DNA of 64,000 bases from Saccharina japonica (lineage: Eukaryota > Sar > Phaeophyceae > Laminariales > Laminariaceae): the NCBI GenBank assembly GCA_008828725.1, contig MEHQ01001567.1, forward strand, positions 1 to 64,000. The letters are read 5' to 3'. The position numbers were made by a program, and so were the translations under genes. The notes under the pieces are model-generated. The model was given only the letters and a program-made list of their open reading frames with translations. It was not told the DNA's origin and did not search any database. Position 1 is the first letter of the stretch. Each line of letters begins with the position of its first letter. This document shows positions 55,756 to 64,000 of this stretch, piece after piece.

Positions 55756-56429
55756 CATTCCTACGTATTCAGAACACGTTGATCACGTGTGTGTTTCTTT
55801 GCAAAATGGATAGCATTCAACGCCTATCGAACCCCCGCCTACGATAGTAAAACGAATCTGGTAAGACGCACCTTTTAATAATATTGGCATGAATATCTAT
55901 ACAAAAGACATCGGGGTCCTGCGGCGTGCCGGGGCTCCTCCGGATGGGCCGCACTCCGCCTTCAGCTACAGTAATAATGAGGAGCTAACGATGCGAGAAG
56001 GCCGAAGGCCGACGAGCATCGATTAGATGCTCTTCTATAAGGGGTTGTGTGTGTGCCGGTAGGGGTGTACCCCTGCACACGAACAGACACAAACGGACAA
56101 AAAACAGTTCTGAAAACTGCCACAGCGTGCCTTTATTTACCGGATTGCTTAATATTGAGGTTTGTCCTTCGTCCGTCCCTCGTCTGTTCGCTTTGCTTTT
56201 GGCGTGCGACGCGTACACCGAACCGATTCAGACGCGGTCGGGACTGATAGACGCCCGCTATTTACGCTTAAAGTTTAGTACTGCTCGTGTCGAAAGCGGT
56301 GCCGAGATCGCAGAGCTAGGCCGCATAGTGACTGCCCTAGCTAACTCTTACCAGTGGCAATTGTCACTGGGATTTTATATTCAACCTCCGCGGTCTCTCT
56401 CAAGCACCAAGTCCGCAAAACAAGCAACC
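55756..56429. other. Stretch with one weak open frame
   Basis: A plus-strand frame near 56049-56600 (183 codons) has a protein-like part between 56120 and 56400 (CHSVPLFTGLLN, STARVESGAEIAELGRIVTA, LANSYQWQLSLGFYI), then runs into CCA repeats. It could be an exon ending near 56400, but no clear splice site decides it. Low confidence. Confidence 0.3.
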
Positions 56430-56826
56430 CGCACCACGAGCAAACGCTATACCACCACCACCACCACCACCACCACCACCACCGCCACGACCACCACCGC
56501 CCCACCAGCCGAAGGAGCACCGGAAGCTGTTGTTGCTCGTAGTAGCTGGTGGGCGTTGGTGGGGTCTTGTTCCCGTGGTCTGGTGATGGTGGGGTGGTGA
56601 CGGGGGTGATGGTGGCTTGCCTTGCGCTGTCGTCTCTCGAGAACAGTCCAGATTTGTACCTGCAACAAAACAAGCAACCCGCACCACCGCCACCAAACCC
56701 CACCACCACCACCACCACCACCGCCACCCCCGCCCCTCCAGCCGAAGGAGCACTGGAAGCTGTTGTTGCTCGTAGTGGCTGGTGGGCGTTGGTGGGGTCT
56801 TGTTCCTGTGGTCTGGTGATGGTGTG

Positions 56827-56867
<41 letters not shown>

Positions 56868-57140
56868 TATACCAGGTATATGCCAAGCGATTGTATATGT
56901 AACTTGATGTACCAGGTACTCCTTGCATTGATATACAATATAAACTGAGGAAATAACTCCTATATTATACGAGTTTTTAATGTTTGCACTGCTGCTGCTA
57001 CTGCTGCTGCTGCTGTATACCACCTCACCACGACCACTCCCACCACCACCCCCACCACAACCACTCCCACCACCACCACCCCCACCACCATCCACCAAGA
57101 GCAGCAGAATCTTATTCCTCGTGGCGGCTGGTGTGTGTGG
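56430..57140 (+). repeat. CCA and CTG microsatellites with a duplicated GC-rich unit
   Basis: ACC repeats at 56451-56482 and about 56700-56722, a perfect CTG x12 at 56829-56864, and further CTG and CCA runs at 56990-57095. The unit AGCCGAAGGAGCACCGGAAG through GGTGGGGTCTTGTTCCCGTG occurs at about 56508-56596 and again at 56740-56826, with a diverged third form near 57090-57140. Long Pro/Thr, Ser/Gly or Trp/Gly frames across it are artefacts of the repeats. Confidence 0.85.
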
Positions 57141-57345
57141 TGGTGTAGTGTTCTCTGTGTGTTATGTCGGCTGAGCTTCTCTCGTGTTACTCGTTCCTCG
57201 CGAGCGAGATACCAGTATCATATTATGCTGCTGCTGCTGTGCTGCTGCTGCTGCCGGTGTATACCAGGTATATGCCAAGCGATTTGTGGTATACACAGCA
57301 GTAGTATACAATATATTTACACTGAAATAACTCCTATTGATAGTC
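56862..57345 (+). repeat. Duplicated GTATACCAGGTATATGCCAA segment
   Basis: Following CTG repeats at both 56862 and 57253 is a segment with GTATACCAGGTATATGCCAA then GCGATTTG-like sequence, TACAATATA and GAAATAACTCCTAT. The two copies differ by insertions. TACCAGGTA words are at 56870, 56910 and 57262. Confidence 0.65.
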
Positions 57346-57795
57346 GTGACTCCCCCTACGTATAATACCTGTACGGTTTTTGCAAACATTTTTTTTTTTT
57401 CTTAATTTGTTTTCATTTTTTTACGATAACTTCACTTATCTTGGTCGTGGAACGATTGTACCAGGTTTATTTTTTTTGCATTTTGCATTTTGCTGTTAAA
57501 CTTATTCCTTTTTTTCAAGTATACCTACGTACGTATTTGACCCTTTTGTTTTCCTTTTTTTTTCCATCCCATATTTTAGCTTCGCCCTCCCTTTCTCTCT
57601 CCTTCCTAGTCGTAACTCAGATCTGGGGTCACAAAGTAGGCTCTTCTCCCTCCTCCCCCACTACGGTTCTTGCCTTGCATTTTCATCGCGAGAAGATTTC
57701 AGCACTTTCTTCCCTCGTCGACTTGCGTCGGATTCCGCCTACCCACGCCACGAAGGCACTCTCAGCAATTGGTTCCTTTTTATTTTTTCAAATAA
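57346..57795. other. T-rich stretch, no gene recognised
   Basis: Poly-T-rich DNA (57390-57570) followed by CT-rich sequence and a 134-codon plus-strand frame without a recognised domain. Confidence 0.35.
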
Positions 57796-57883
57796 AGACA
57801 AAATCTCTCACCATGGTGGGATTCGATCTTGGGTACCAATGGTAGTGGTCTTTGAAGCTGACCACTACTCTACCGGGGCGACC
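57796..57883 (-). ncRNA. tRNA-like Pol III cassette, SINE-type
   Basis: On the minus strand it starts GGTCGCCCCGGTAGAGTAGT with an A-box-like TAGAGTAGTGG, and has GATCGAATC (exact GWTCRANNC B box) 38 bases later, followed by GAGATTTTG. The first 20 bases resemble those of the cassette at 31654. Complementary strands (GTAGTGGTC with GACCACTAC) give a central hairpin. The acceptor stem cannot close, so a tRNA-derived SINE head or decayed tRNA is more likely than a tRNA gene. Confidence 0.5.
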
Positions 57884-58591
57884 GACATAGGAAGGAGCGA
57901 GAAAGAAAGGGCGAGATAATAAATGGGATGGAAACAAAAAACCAAAAAACAAAATGACCACGAACACCGACACCCCACCGATCCACGTCTGTACAAGGTT
58001 TCGCGGTGACGCTCATCGCTTTACGATAAATGTTGGTGGGAGGTGTTGGGACAACCGGCCCAGGGATCAACCGACCCACCCAGTAACTCGCTCACCCACA
58101 ACCCACGACGCACCCCCACCAACCTATATACTCGCGCGTGAGCCAAAAAAGGTTTATGTGCTGACACAAATCGCTTAAAATTCAAAACGATCCAATCAAT
58201 GACAATTGCAGGAACACAGCAAAAAGAGAAAAACGGCCAACGCAGTAACTTGATGCAGTTAGGAGGTTGACCACGTGAAGGCGTCTGTCACGCTCCTCAT
58301 TCCCACCTTTCTTGCAATAGGAGTGCAGGGCCGCACTACAACGCCCGGCTATAGTTCCAGCCCTGGTGTCAAGATTTAGTCACTCCACCTGGGGCAACCA
58401 GCTTATAGATTTCAGATGAATGATGATGGCATCGACGTATAGTTGATCACAGCGGGGATACGCCCTAGTACATATAGTCCATCCGATCATTTTTTCATAA
58501 TATATGAGGTCACAGAGTTTGAGTTGTTCCACACGTCTGACGTACATTCACGAGTCACGAGAAATACCGTGGAAATGCCCTGGTCCAGGCG
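57884..58591. other. Stretch without a recognised gene
   Basis: Short frames only. Phrases such as CACGTGAAGGCGTCTGTCAC recall no family I know. No paired repeats found. Confidence 0.35.
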
Positions 58592-59023
58592 ATGAAGATG
58601 GCCCGATCGTTTGTGTTTTTTTTCCTCGGGGTTAAAAAAAAAAGGTACGAATTGGAAAAACAAATTAGAAATATTTACGCTGCTTTTCCGTGGTTGAATG
58701 GGGGGTCCTCTCATTTTTCTGATAGTGGATTTGAACAGATTTCAGCCAAGACAATCCGTGGGCACATCTCATTATTTCGTCAAACCACTTTTGGTGATGA
58801 AATCGGCAAGAAAAACGTGACTCCGTCTGGATTATCCTATATTTTTACCGAGAACTTGATCAGGCAAACCGTTGAAAACGTTAGGGATTCGGGGAAATTG
58901 CCTTCGTCTGTATCATCCATGGTTTTCTCATCGCTGCAAAAACTCCGTGGAGAGAGAAATATGCTCCCAAATATGGGGCCATCCCGAGCTGGACATACGC
59001 CACAATCGCCCCCAATACACTAA
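58592..59023 (+). CDS. Open frame, unidentified protein
   Basis: 143 codons from an ATG to a TAA. After a hydrophobic, low-quality N-terminus (encoded by T and A runs, possibly not part of the real protein) the peptide is globular-looking: RYELEKQIRNIYAAFPWLNG, FEQISAKTIRGHISLFRQTT, LSYIFTENLIRQTVENVRDS, SSMVFSSLQKLRGERNMLP. No frameshift or stop interrupts it. I do not recognise the domain. The true 5' boundary may be an acceptor near 58640-58660 rather than the ATG. Confidence 0.4.
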   Translation: MKMARSFVFFFLGVKKKRYELEKQIRNIYAAFPWLNGGSSHFSDSGFEQISAKTIRGHISLFRQTTFGDEIGKKNVTPSGLSYIFTENLIRQTVENVRDSGKLPSSVSSMVFSSLQKLRGERNMLPNMGPSRAGHTPQSPPIH

Positions 59024-60693
59024 CACACTACACCAAAACAACAAACTACATACAAACGCATCAATAACGCAACTATTGAGTACACGCAGAGGAGGAGAAG
59101 TGATTGAATGAGAGTGGTGGTATTCGACGAATTGTGTCAGCTTTTTCATTCTGAATGAATAACGCCCTGCACATTGTCGGAAGGCAAATAATATAATAAT
59201 AACGCAACTGAACAGCACGCCTGGTTTTACATCGCAATCCTAGGCTACGTACATACGTACACCCGTGGCGGTCTTGTGTTTCAGACTACCTGAAATACCG
59301 GGATTTCAAGAAGTGGAACAACCACTAACCGTCTGCTGACCCAATCAGACTCCGTCAAATAAACGGTCGCCCTCGCTGCCTCGAAGGAAGCTCGGACAGT
59401 ATTTTACAATGCGGCCATTGATATGGTTACGCGTTACAACGAGTCGAAATTCCATTCCACTGGGAGTTGATCAAGATGGGAATATACGTGCACTAAATTT
59501 TGTGCTGGTGTGTATATTACGTAGCCTCTGAGCTGTACGGAAACAAGACTTAGAGAGGATCACCCATGATGGGGGGCATTTCGGGCCTATTATGCGGCAT
59601 TTCAGGGCAAATATATTCTGTGTCGGGAAAACTTCGGGGTAATTTCGGAACAATTTTGTTCGAAAAACGAAAAAATTGTTTTTGAGACAGGATTTGGATC
59701 CCGCTCGGTCGCCTGGTTCTTGCCAATTTTTCCCTCTACCTGTCAACTCTCAAAATTGCGAGAGAAAAAGGGGGTAACCGGTAGAGGGAAAAATTGATCG
59801 GACAGACCATATGTAGCACGTACAGGGTAGTGGAGCGTGCGCACGTTGCAATTTACTCCCTCTCGTGGTGGCTATATACTACCTGGTACGTTTTTCGTGC
59901 GTACCTCGGTCTGTGGGGTATGCGGACCGACGGTGTGAGTGACATACATTGGTGCTCTTACCACATGTTTTTGATACTAACTACTGTACGCTCCTACCGA
60001 GAACTTCGAACACGAGCTGGTTCCAGCGAATAAACGAAATGATCCGCGTTCGGGTTCCCAAACCATGGTAGCGCCGAATAATCCGACACTTGGGAGTGCG
60101 CACCCACGTGACCGCACTATACGGCATCAACGAGGGGGACTCGTCGATGAAACCTGTTTGCAAGCCGGGCCCTTCGCAATGTATTCGAAACGTTCGTATT
60201 GCTTGCGGACGCGTAGTTGCACAGGGGTTTGAGCTGTATATACTGTAGTAAACCAAGGAAACAGTGAATGCTGCACGCAGTCTCTCCGGAAAGCAACTAT
60301 GGGCCATTGTTTTGAGGTTTGCGAAATACTCTTTGCCGTGTATGATATATATACTGTTTAAACAAACTATGTGCACATGTCGAGAATAAGGTCAATGTTT
60401 CCAACCAATCCAAAATGGAAACTCGTAGGAAACGTGCGCGTCAAAAACGAACTGACGAACGGTCAAATGGTTAAGATTACGAGTACTCTTCAGCTTGTCA
60501 TGTTGCAAATACAATCACGCATGGCAGGTTCGACTTCGCAAGTGTCACGTACCAAACATGATCCCGCCTGTGGTTGGGACCTTATCGTACTACCACAGTA
60601 CCTCTTCTACAACTGCTGCTAATGTTCGATTTGTGTCTGTTCTGCTTCCCTCCCTGCTGACACACATGTTTTGCCAGCTAGGTATTTACAGGT
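59024..60693. other. Stretch upstream of the intact ankyrin gene
   Basis: Contains a hairpin with perfect 17-base arms (CAATTTTTCCCTCTACC at 59724 and its complement at 59780-59796) and a TACCTGGTA word at 59880. A 131-codon minus-strand frame at 59981-60376 has no recognised domain. A TTTACAG directly before the ankyrin ATG could be the acceptor of a 5' UTR intron. No core promoter motif is obvious. Confidence 0.35.
59724..59796. repeat. Hairpin with 17-bp perfect arms
   Basis: CAATTTTTCCCTCTACC at 59724-59740 pairs with GGTAGAGGGAAAAATTG at 59780-59796 across a 39-base loop. It could be a very small foldback element; no terminator or RNA function can be argued from sequence alone. Confidence 0.7.
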
Positions 60694-61989
60694 ATGTCTT
60701 CTGATTCGAACTATGAACGGTTGCTACAGGCTGTGTACGATCGGAACTTTGATGCAGTGAAAGTTACGTTGGAGGCTGGAGCGGATGTGGATGGACCCAA
60801 AGATGCCCCCTTTGCTCCCATCGCGGCTGCGGCCTGGGCCAACGATGCCGGCATGGTCGAATATCTTCTCGGGAAAGGGGCGGATCCCAACCGGCCTTTT
60901 AAAAAACAAAACAAGCCAGGCCCGAGAACGTTCGCTGATACACTTATCCACGGTGAACGGCCGCTTCACATAACGGGCGGGAACGGAAACGTCGAAGTTG
61001 TTCGCTTGCTGTTAAAGCAGTCCCGTGCTGACCCCAACGCCACCGACAGCGAAGGCCACACACCGCTCATGACGGCTTGCACATCCTCCATCGCAAGCTT
61101 GGAAATTGTACGCTTGCTGCTCGAGGCGGGCGCCGACCCAGCATTGGCCGACGGAACAGGGATGATCGCTCTGCACCTAGCCGCCGAAATGGGACACACC
61201 GGCTTGGTCGACATTATGTACTCCAGCGAACCGGACACGCTGAATCGCCCCACGTTTGACGGTATGACAATGCTTTATGTGGCGTGCGAGTCAGGCCACG
61301 AGAACATGGTGTCCCAACTGCTGTCGTTGGAAGCTATGAAGCCGGCTGTCGTGGACCAAACTAACGCGTGCCCGCTCGCAGTAGCCGTGAAGAATGGCTT
61401 CGTTGGCGTCGTCCGGGTCCTGATCAACGAAGTAGGGATACGGATGGTTGGAGGCAGGAGGGCCTTGCCCAGGGCGTTGGCTGTTGCCGTTTGCTCTCGC
61501 CAGGTGATAATCTTGCGGCTGCTTCTCGCGGCGGAAGGAGACGAGAGGCGGTCAGAATGGGCCAATACCAGTGTTGACGGTCAAACCATACTTCACTATG
61601 CCGCCTGCGTCTGCTATCCGGCCGCGGTCAGCACTCTCCTCGGGGCGGGGGCGGACGAGGCCGCCTGTGATTCCCGGGGACGTATCCCTCTAGACGCCAT
61701 CGGGCAAAGCTTCGGGTTCGAGACCAGCACTGAAAGGGAGAAGGAAGTTGCGACTAACAGGATGCTGCAGCGTGGCCCAGCGTATCGAGCCCGATCGTGG
61801 GTGTGTTCCTGTGCTGAAGAACCGGATGCCTGTGGTAGCGTTGATAGTGAGACTGTCGCTGCTACAACGGTGGCTGGTGACCCCTCATCTCTCGCAGCCG
61901 AGAGCCTTCCCCCCGTTATTGGTGTGCAAGTCTTCAGGGCGAAGAAGGGCAGGAGTAGCGAGTCCTTCGGCAGTCTTATCGGCAGGTGA
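60694..61989 (+). CDS. Ankyrin-repeat protein, intact, single exon
   Basis: 431 codons from ATG (an in-frame TAG lies 12 bases upstream, fixing the open frame) to TGA. About nine ankyrin repeats: residues 8-40, 41-75, 87-120, 121-155, 156-189, 190-224, 225-260, 262-296 and 297-330. Typical consensus features are visible: TPLMTAC, VVRLLLKQSRADPNA, IVRLLLEAGADPALA, MIALHLAAEMGH, TILHYAA, VSTLLGAGADEAA. An insertion (KKQNKPGPRTFADTLIHGER) lengthens the second repeat. The last 100 residues are Ser/Ala/Val-rich and probably disordered, ending KGRSSESFGSLIGR. No signal peptide or membrane segment. Ankyrin repeats bind proteins; the partner is unknown. GC-rich codon use contrasts with the flanks. 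The paralogue at 49415-50575 carries a premature stop, so this may be the functional family member. Confidence 0.9.
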   Translation: MSSDSNYERLLQAVYDRNFDAVKVTLEAGADVDGPKDAPFAPIAAAAWANDAGMVEYLLGKGADPNRPFKKQNKPGPRTFADTLIHGERPLHITGGNGNVEVVRLLLKQSRADPNATDSEGHTPLMTACTSSIASLEIVRLLLEAGADPALADGTGMIALHLAAEMGHTGLVDIMYSSEPDTLNRPTFDGMTMLYVACESGHENMVSQLLSLEAMKPAVVDQTNACPLAVAVKNGFVGVVRVLINEVGIRMVGGRRALPRALAVAVCSRQVIILRLLLAAEGDERRSEWANTSVDGQTILHYAACVCYPAAVSTLLGAGADEAACDSRGRIPLDAIGQSFGFETSTEREKEVATNRMLQRGPAYRARSWVCSCAEEPDACGSVDSETVAATTVAGDPSSLAAESLPPVIGVQVFRAKKGRSSESFGSLIGR

Positions 61990-62977
61990 GACGTGTTTGT
62001 TTTAGGCTAGCTTACAGTACATTACCTACAAACCAATGCTCACTTAAGCCAGGTAGGCGGTCTGATAATCAATCCCGATGTATATGATTTTTCGCTCGTA
62101 CCGTACACGGTTTGGCTGAGATAGTCATATTGTACGTATTAATAACGGCATCACGGCGTTGCGCTCTGGTGATATTCGTAGGTTCGGATTCCTTTCATGC
62201 TCACAGGCATAGTTTGACCTATTTTCGCAGTATGGCGGTAGATTGTTTTTTTCAATAGCTGGTAGGTCTTGTAGGCACACATGACCCGAAACAATTATTT
62301 TAATCTTGATGTCAAGGTGAACATATCCAACGCAAAACAATATATTTGTCCGAACACAATTCGTTCCTTGGTCGACGGCTCGCCGTGAAATCAAGTATCG
62401 CCATATCTGCGAAGGGGAGACTCAGGTCATCAGACGCTGTGCAATAGACCATGGACACTACAAGAGAAATCTTACATTGTGCAATGGCCATGTATATCGT
62501 CGTCGGTAAAATGTTATTCAGTAGGTTGTCGTCGGCAATGTATACATGTTGTGTGGGCTATTAGGACGGGCCGAGTGACCACACGGAACCCAGGACCAGC
62601 ACCGCGAAACCACCTGAGTGAGATCGACTATCACCCTAGCCAACACGAGTTATCTGTAGACCAACCATTCTTGGCTATACGCCATGTCAATCTCAGCCAC
62701 CGCGCAATGTACCGCGGAATACGCTTGACGACCACAAGGCCAAACAAACGTTTACTACATAAAGTGGCATAATAGTTCGTGTTGTCCATATATACGACAT
62801 ACAGCGTTTGACACGTGCACTGAGTCGAACAAGACTCACGATGTTACGTTGTGTCGTCAGTTCGTCTAGTGCTCGTAGTACGGGAGTGCACTCTTTGTTG
62901 TCGAGCACTGGTGTTCCATCCGTTACCAGTGCGAAGAGAAGGAGAGGTTTGCTCTGCGATACCGTTTATGCGGTATT
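61990..62977. other. Stretch without a recognised gene
   Basis: 3' flank of the ankyrin gene and beyond. Short frames only, none with a recognised domain. No clear polyadenylation motif stands out. Confidence 0.4.
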
Positions 62978-62979
62978 TA

Positions 62980-63768
62980 CAGTAGTAACCATCTGAGAAC
63001 GGTACTTTTTTTTATTGGGTTCTGCCGATGGCTGTACTGAAAGAACCAAGGCGACAATTCACACGCCGGTTGTGTCCAACAATGCCCTGAGTGAAAATGA
63101 AAATTCGCGTTCGCGTCGATCTTTATATTTTTCAGTTTTGCTTTAGTTATAGCCTTGAAAGGCTATTTTCGGTAAGGATTTCAATTGGTCAATTTTCAAT
63201 ATATTTATTTTCGGCTGGCTCAGGAAACCATATTCTAGACCCGATATTGAAAATGTGTTCCCGGAGGATTGTGGTGATTAGCTATACGATCATCATACAA
63301 GTTGTATTGTAGTAAAATATCCATTTTTGATGGCGCTGAAAAATTTTCCGTTTTGGGGTTAATTCCTTACTGTCAGTAAGGAAAAAAACCGAAAACGGAA
63401 AAAATTTCAGCGCCATCAAAAATGGATATTTTACTACAATACAACTTGTATGATGATCGTATAGCTTGTCACCACAATCCTCCGGGAACACATTTTCAAT
63501 ATCGGGTCTAGAATGTGGTTTCCTGAGCCAGCCGAAAATAAATATATTGAAAATTGACCATTTGAAATCCTTACCAAAAATAGCCTTTCAAGGCTATAAC
63601 TAAAGCAAAACTGAAAAATATAAAGATCGACGCGAACGCGAATTTTCATTTTCACTCAGGGCATTGTTGGACACAACCGGCGTGTGAATTGTCGCCTTGG
63701 TTCTTTCAGTACAGCCATCGGCAGAACCCACAAAAAAAAAAGGTACCGTTCTCAGATGGTTACTACTG
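62980..63768. mobile_element. 789-bp near-perfect palindrome (foldback element)
   Basis: Two arms of about 390 bases, inverted, meet at a 5-base loop (TTCCTTAC-TGTCA-GTAAGGAA, 63363-63383). The outer ends are CAGTAGTAACCATCTGAGAA at 62980 and its complement ending at 63768, and both flanks are TA. The arms differ at a handful of places (for example GTGATTAGC against GTGACAAGC, and ATTGGTCAAT against AATGGTCAAT), so they are not a perfect sequencing fold-back. Each arm carries the same 73-codon frame starting MKMKIRVRVDLYIFQFCFSY, hence two opposed copies. TA flanks suit a Tc1/mariner-like target duplication; family unproven. The structure could extrude as a cruciform. Confidence 0.85.
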
Positions 63769-63770
63769 TA

Positions 63771-64000
63771 GCATCGAAACGAAGGCAAGGAAATTGCGTA
63801 GATTTGCCGAAGTAATTGGAAGCATGAGTAATAAAGAAAACACGCAAAGCATTAAGGGCGTGTTCCTACTGTAGTACCGATAGAGGAAAACCACCCATTC
63901 TATACTATGGGCAGTACTTTCAGCGGTGCAGATATATTTCGTTTTATACTTTATGTAGGGACTGTGTGCAGCTTTGAATATCGTCTACACGAATCACCCC
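63771..64000. other. Window end, no feature seen
   Basis: AT-rich sequence with a 61-codon frame ending near 63874; nothing recognised. Confidence 0.4.

Noticed and set aside
56341-57098. Long Gly/Ser/Trp- and Pro/Thr-rich proteins
   Set aside because: Products of CCA/GGT and CTG repeats; frames overlap on both strands.

Overview
This window looks like TE- and repeat-rich nuclear DNA of a eukaryote. Coding stretches are short and scattered, several are bounded by GT-AG splice signals, and microsatellites, minisatellites and non-autonomous transposons are abundant. One 431-codon intronless ankyrin gene is the only complete large gene I can defend. The run of CTG/CAG, GTT and GTAC-rich words, the ankyrin family and the sparse exons would suit a stramenopile alga, perhaps a brown alga. 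That is an inference from style only, with low confidence. No bacterial operons, CRISPR arrays, rRNA genes or complete tRNA genes were seen, and I recognised no retrovirus, LTR, Polinton or toxin fossil.

Layout. 0-14 kb: intergenic sequence with dispersed and tandem repeats (42-bp array at 3.3 kb, about 55-bp array at 5.4 kb, degenerate array at 7.4-8.3 kb, 232-bp tandem pair at 11.8-12.3 kb with an inverted relative at 7.2 kb, a pure GTT x30 tract), plus one well-bounded minus-strand exon near 10 kb. 15-20 kb: a 528-bp element with perfect 19-bp inverted ends, a 0.92-kb duplicated segment with a sequence gap beside it, and a 2.05-kb hAT-like element inserted in an older repeat whose other copy lies near 0.9 kb. 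20-26 kb: a GC-rich island, a short Cys-rich ORF and dispersed repeats. 26.7-44.6 kb: an 8.7-kb block present twice in direct orientation, holding a candidate exon, a 210-bp satellite, a tRNA-like Pol III cassette, a 45-nt intron and two ACCGGT-rich minisatellite arrays. Its internal junction carries an N and a 0.3-kb element found inverted at 24.6 kb. 45 kb: a retroposed tRNA-Ser(GCU) 3' half flanked by 29-bp direct repeats, then a clean 78-nt exon. 47-48 kb: candidate coding segments flanking an 88-bp TTAA-type MITE. 49-51 kb: an ankyrin paralogue interrupted by one in-frame TGA, behind a G-quadruplex-capable purine tract. 53.7-55.8 kb: two adjacent non-autonomous TIR elements. 56-57.4 kb: CCA/CTG microsatellites. 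58.6-59.0 kb: an unidentified ORF. 60.7-62.0 kb: the intact ankyrin gene. 63.0-63.8 kb: a 789-bp near-perfect palindrome flanked by TA.

The genes do not form a recognisable pathway. The most coherent theme is repeat biology: many small transposons with different end types and target duplications and no recognisable transposase in the window, one retroposed tRNA half, and two blocks of duplicated DNA that may be real or may be assembly artefacts (both have N bases at or next to their edges).
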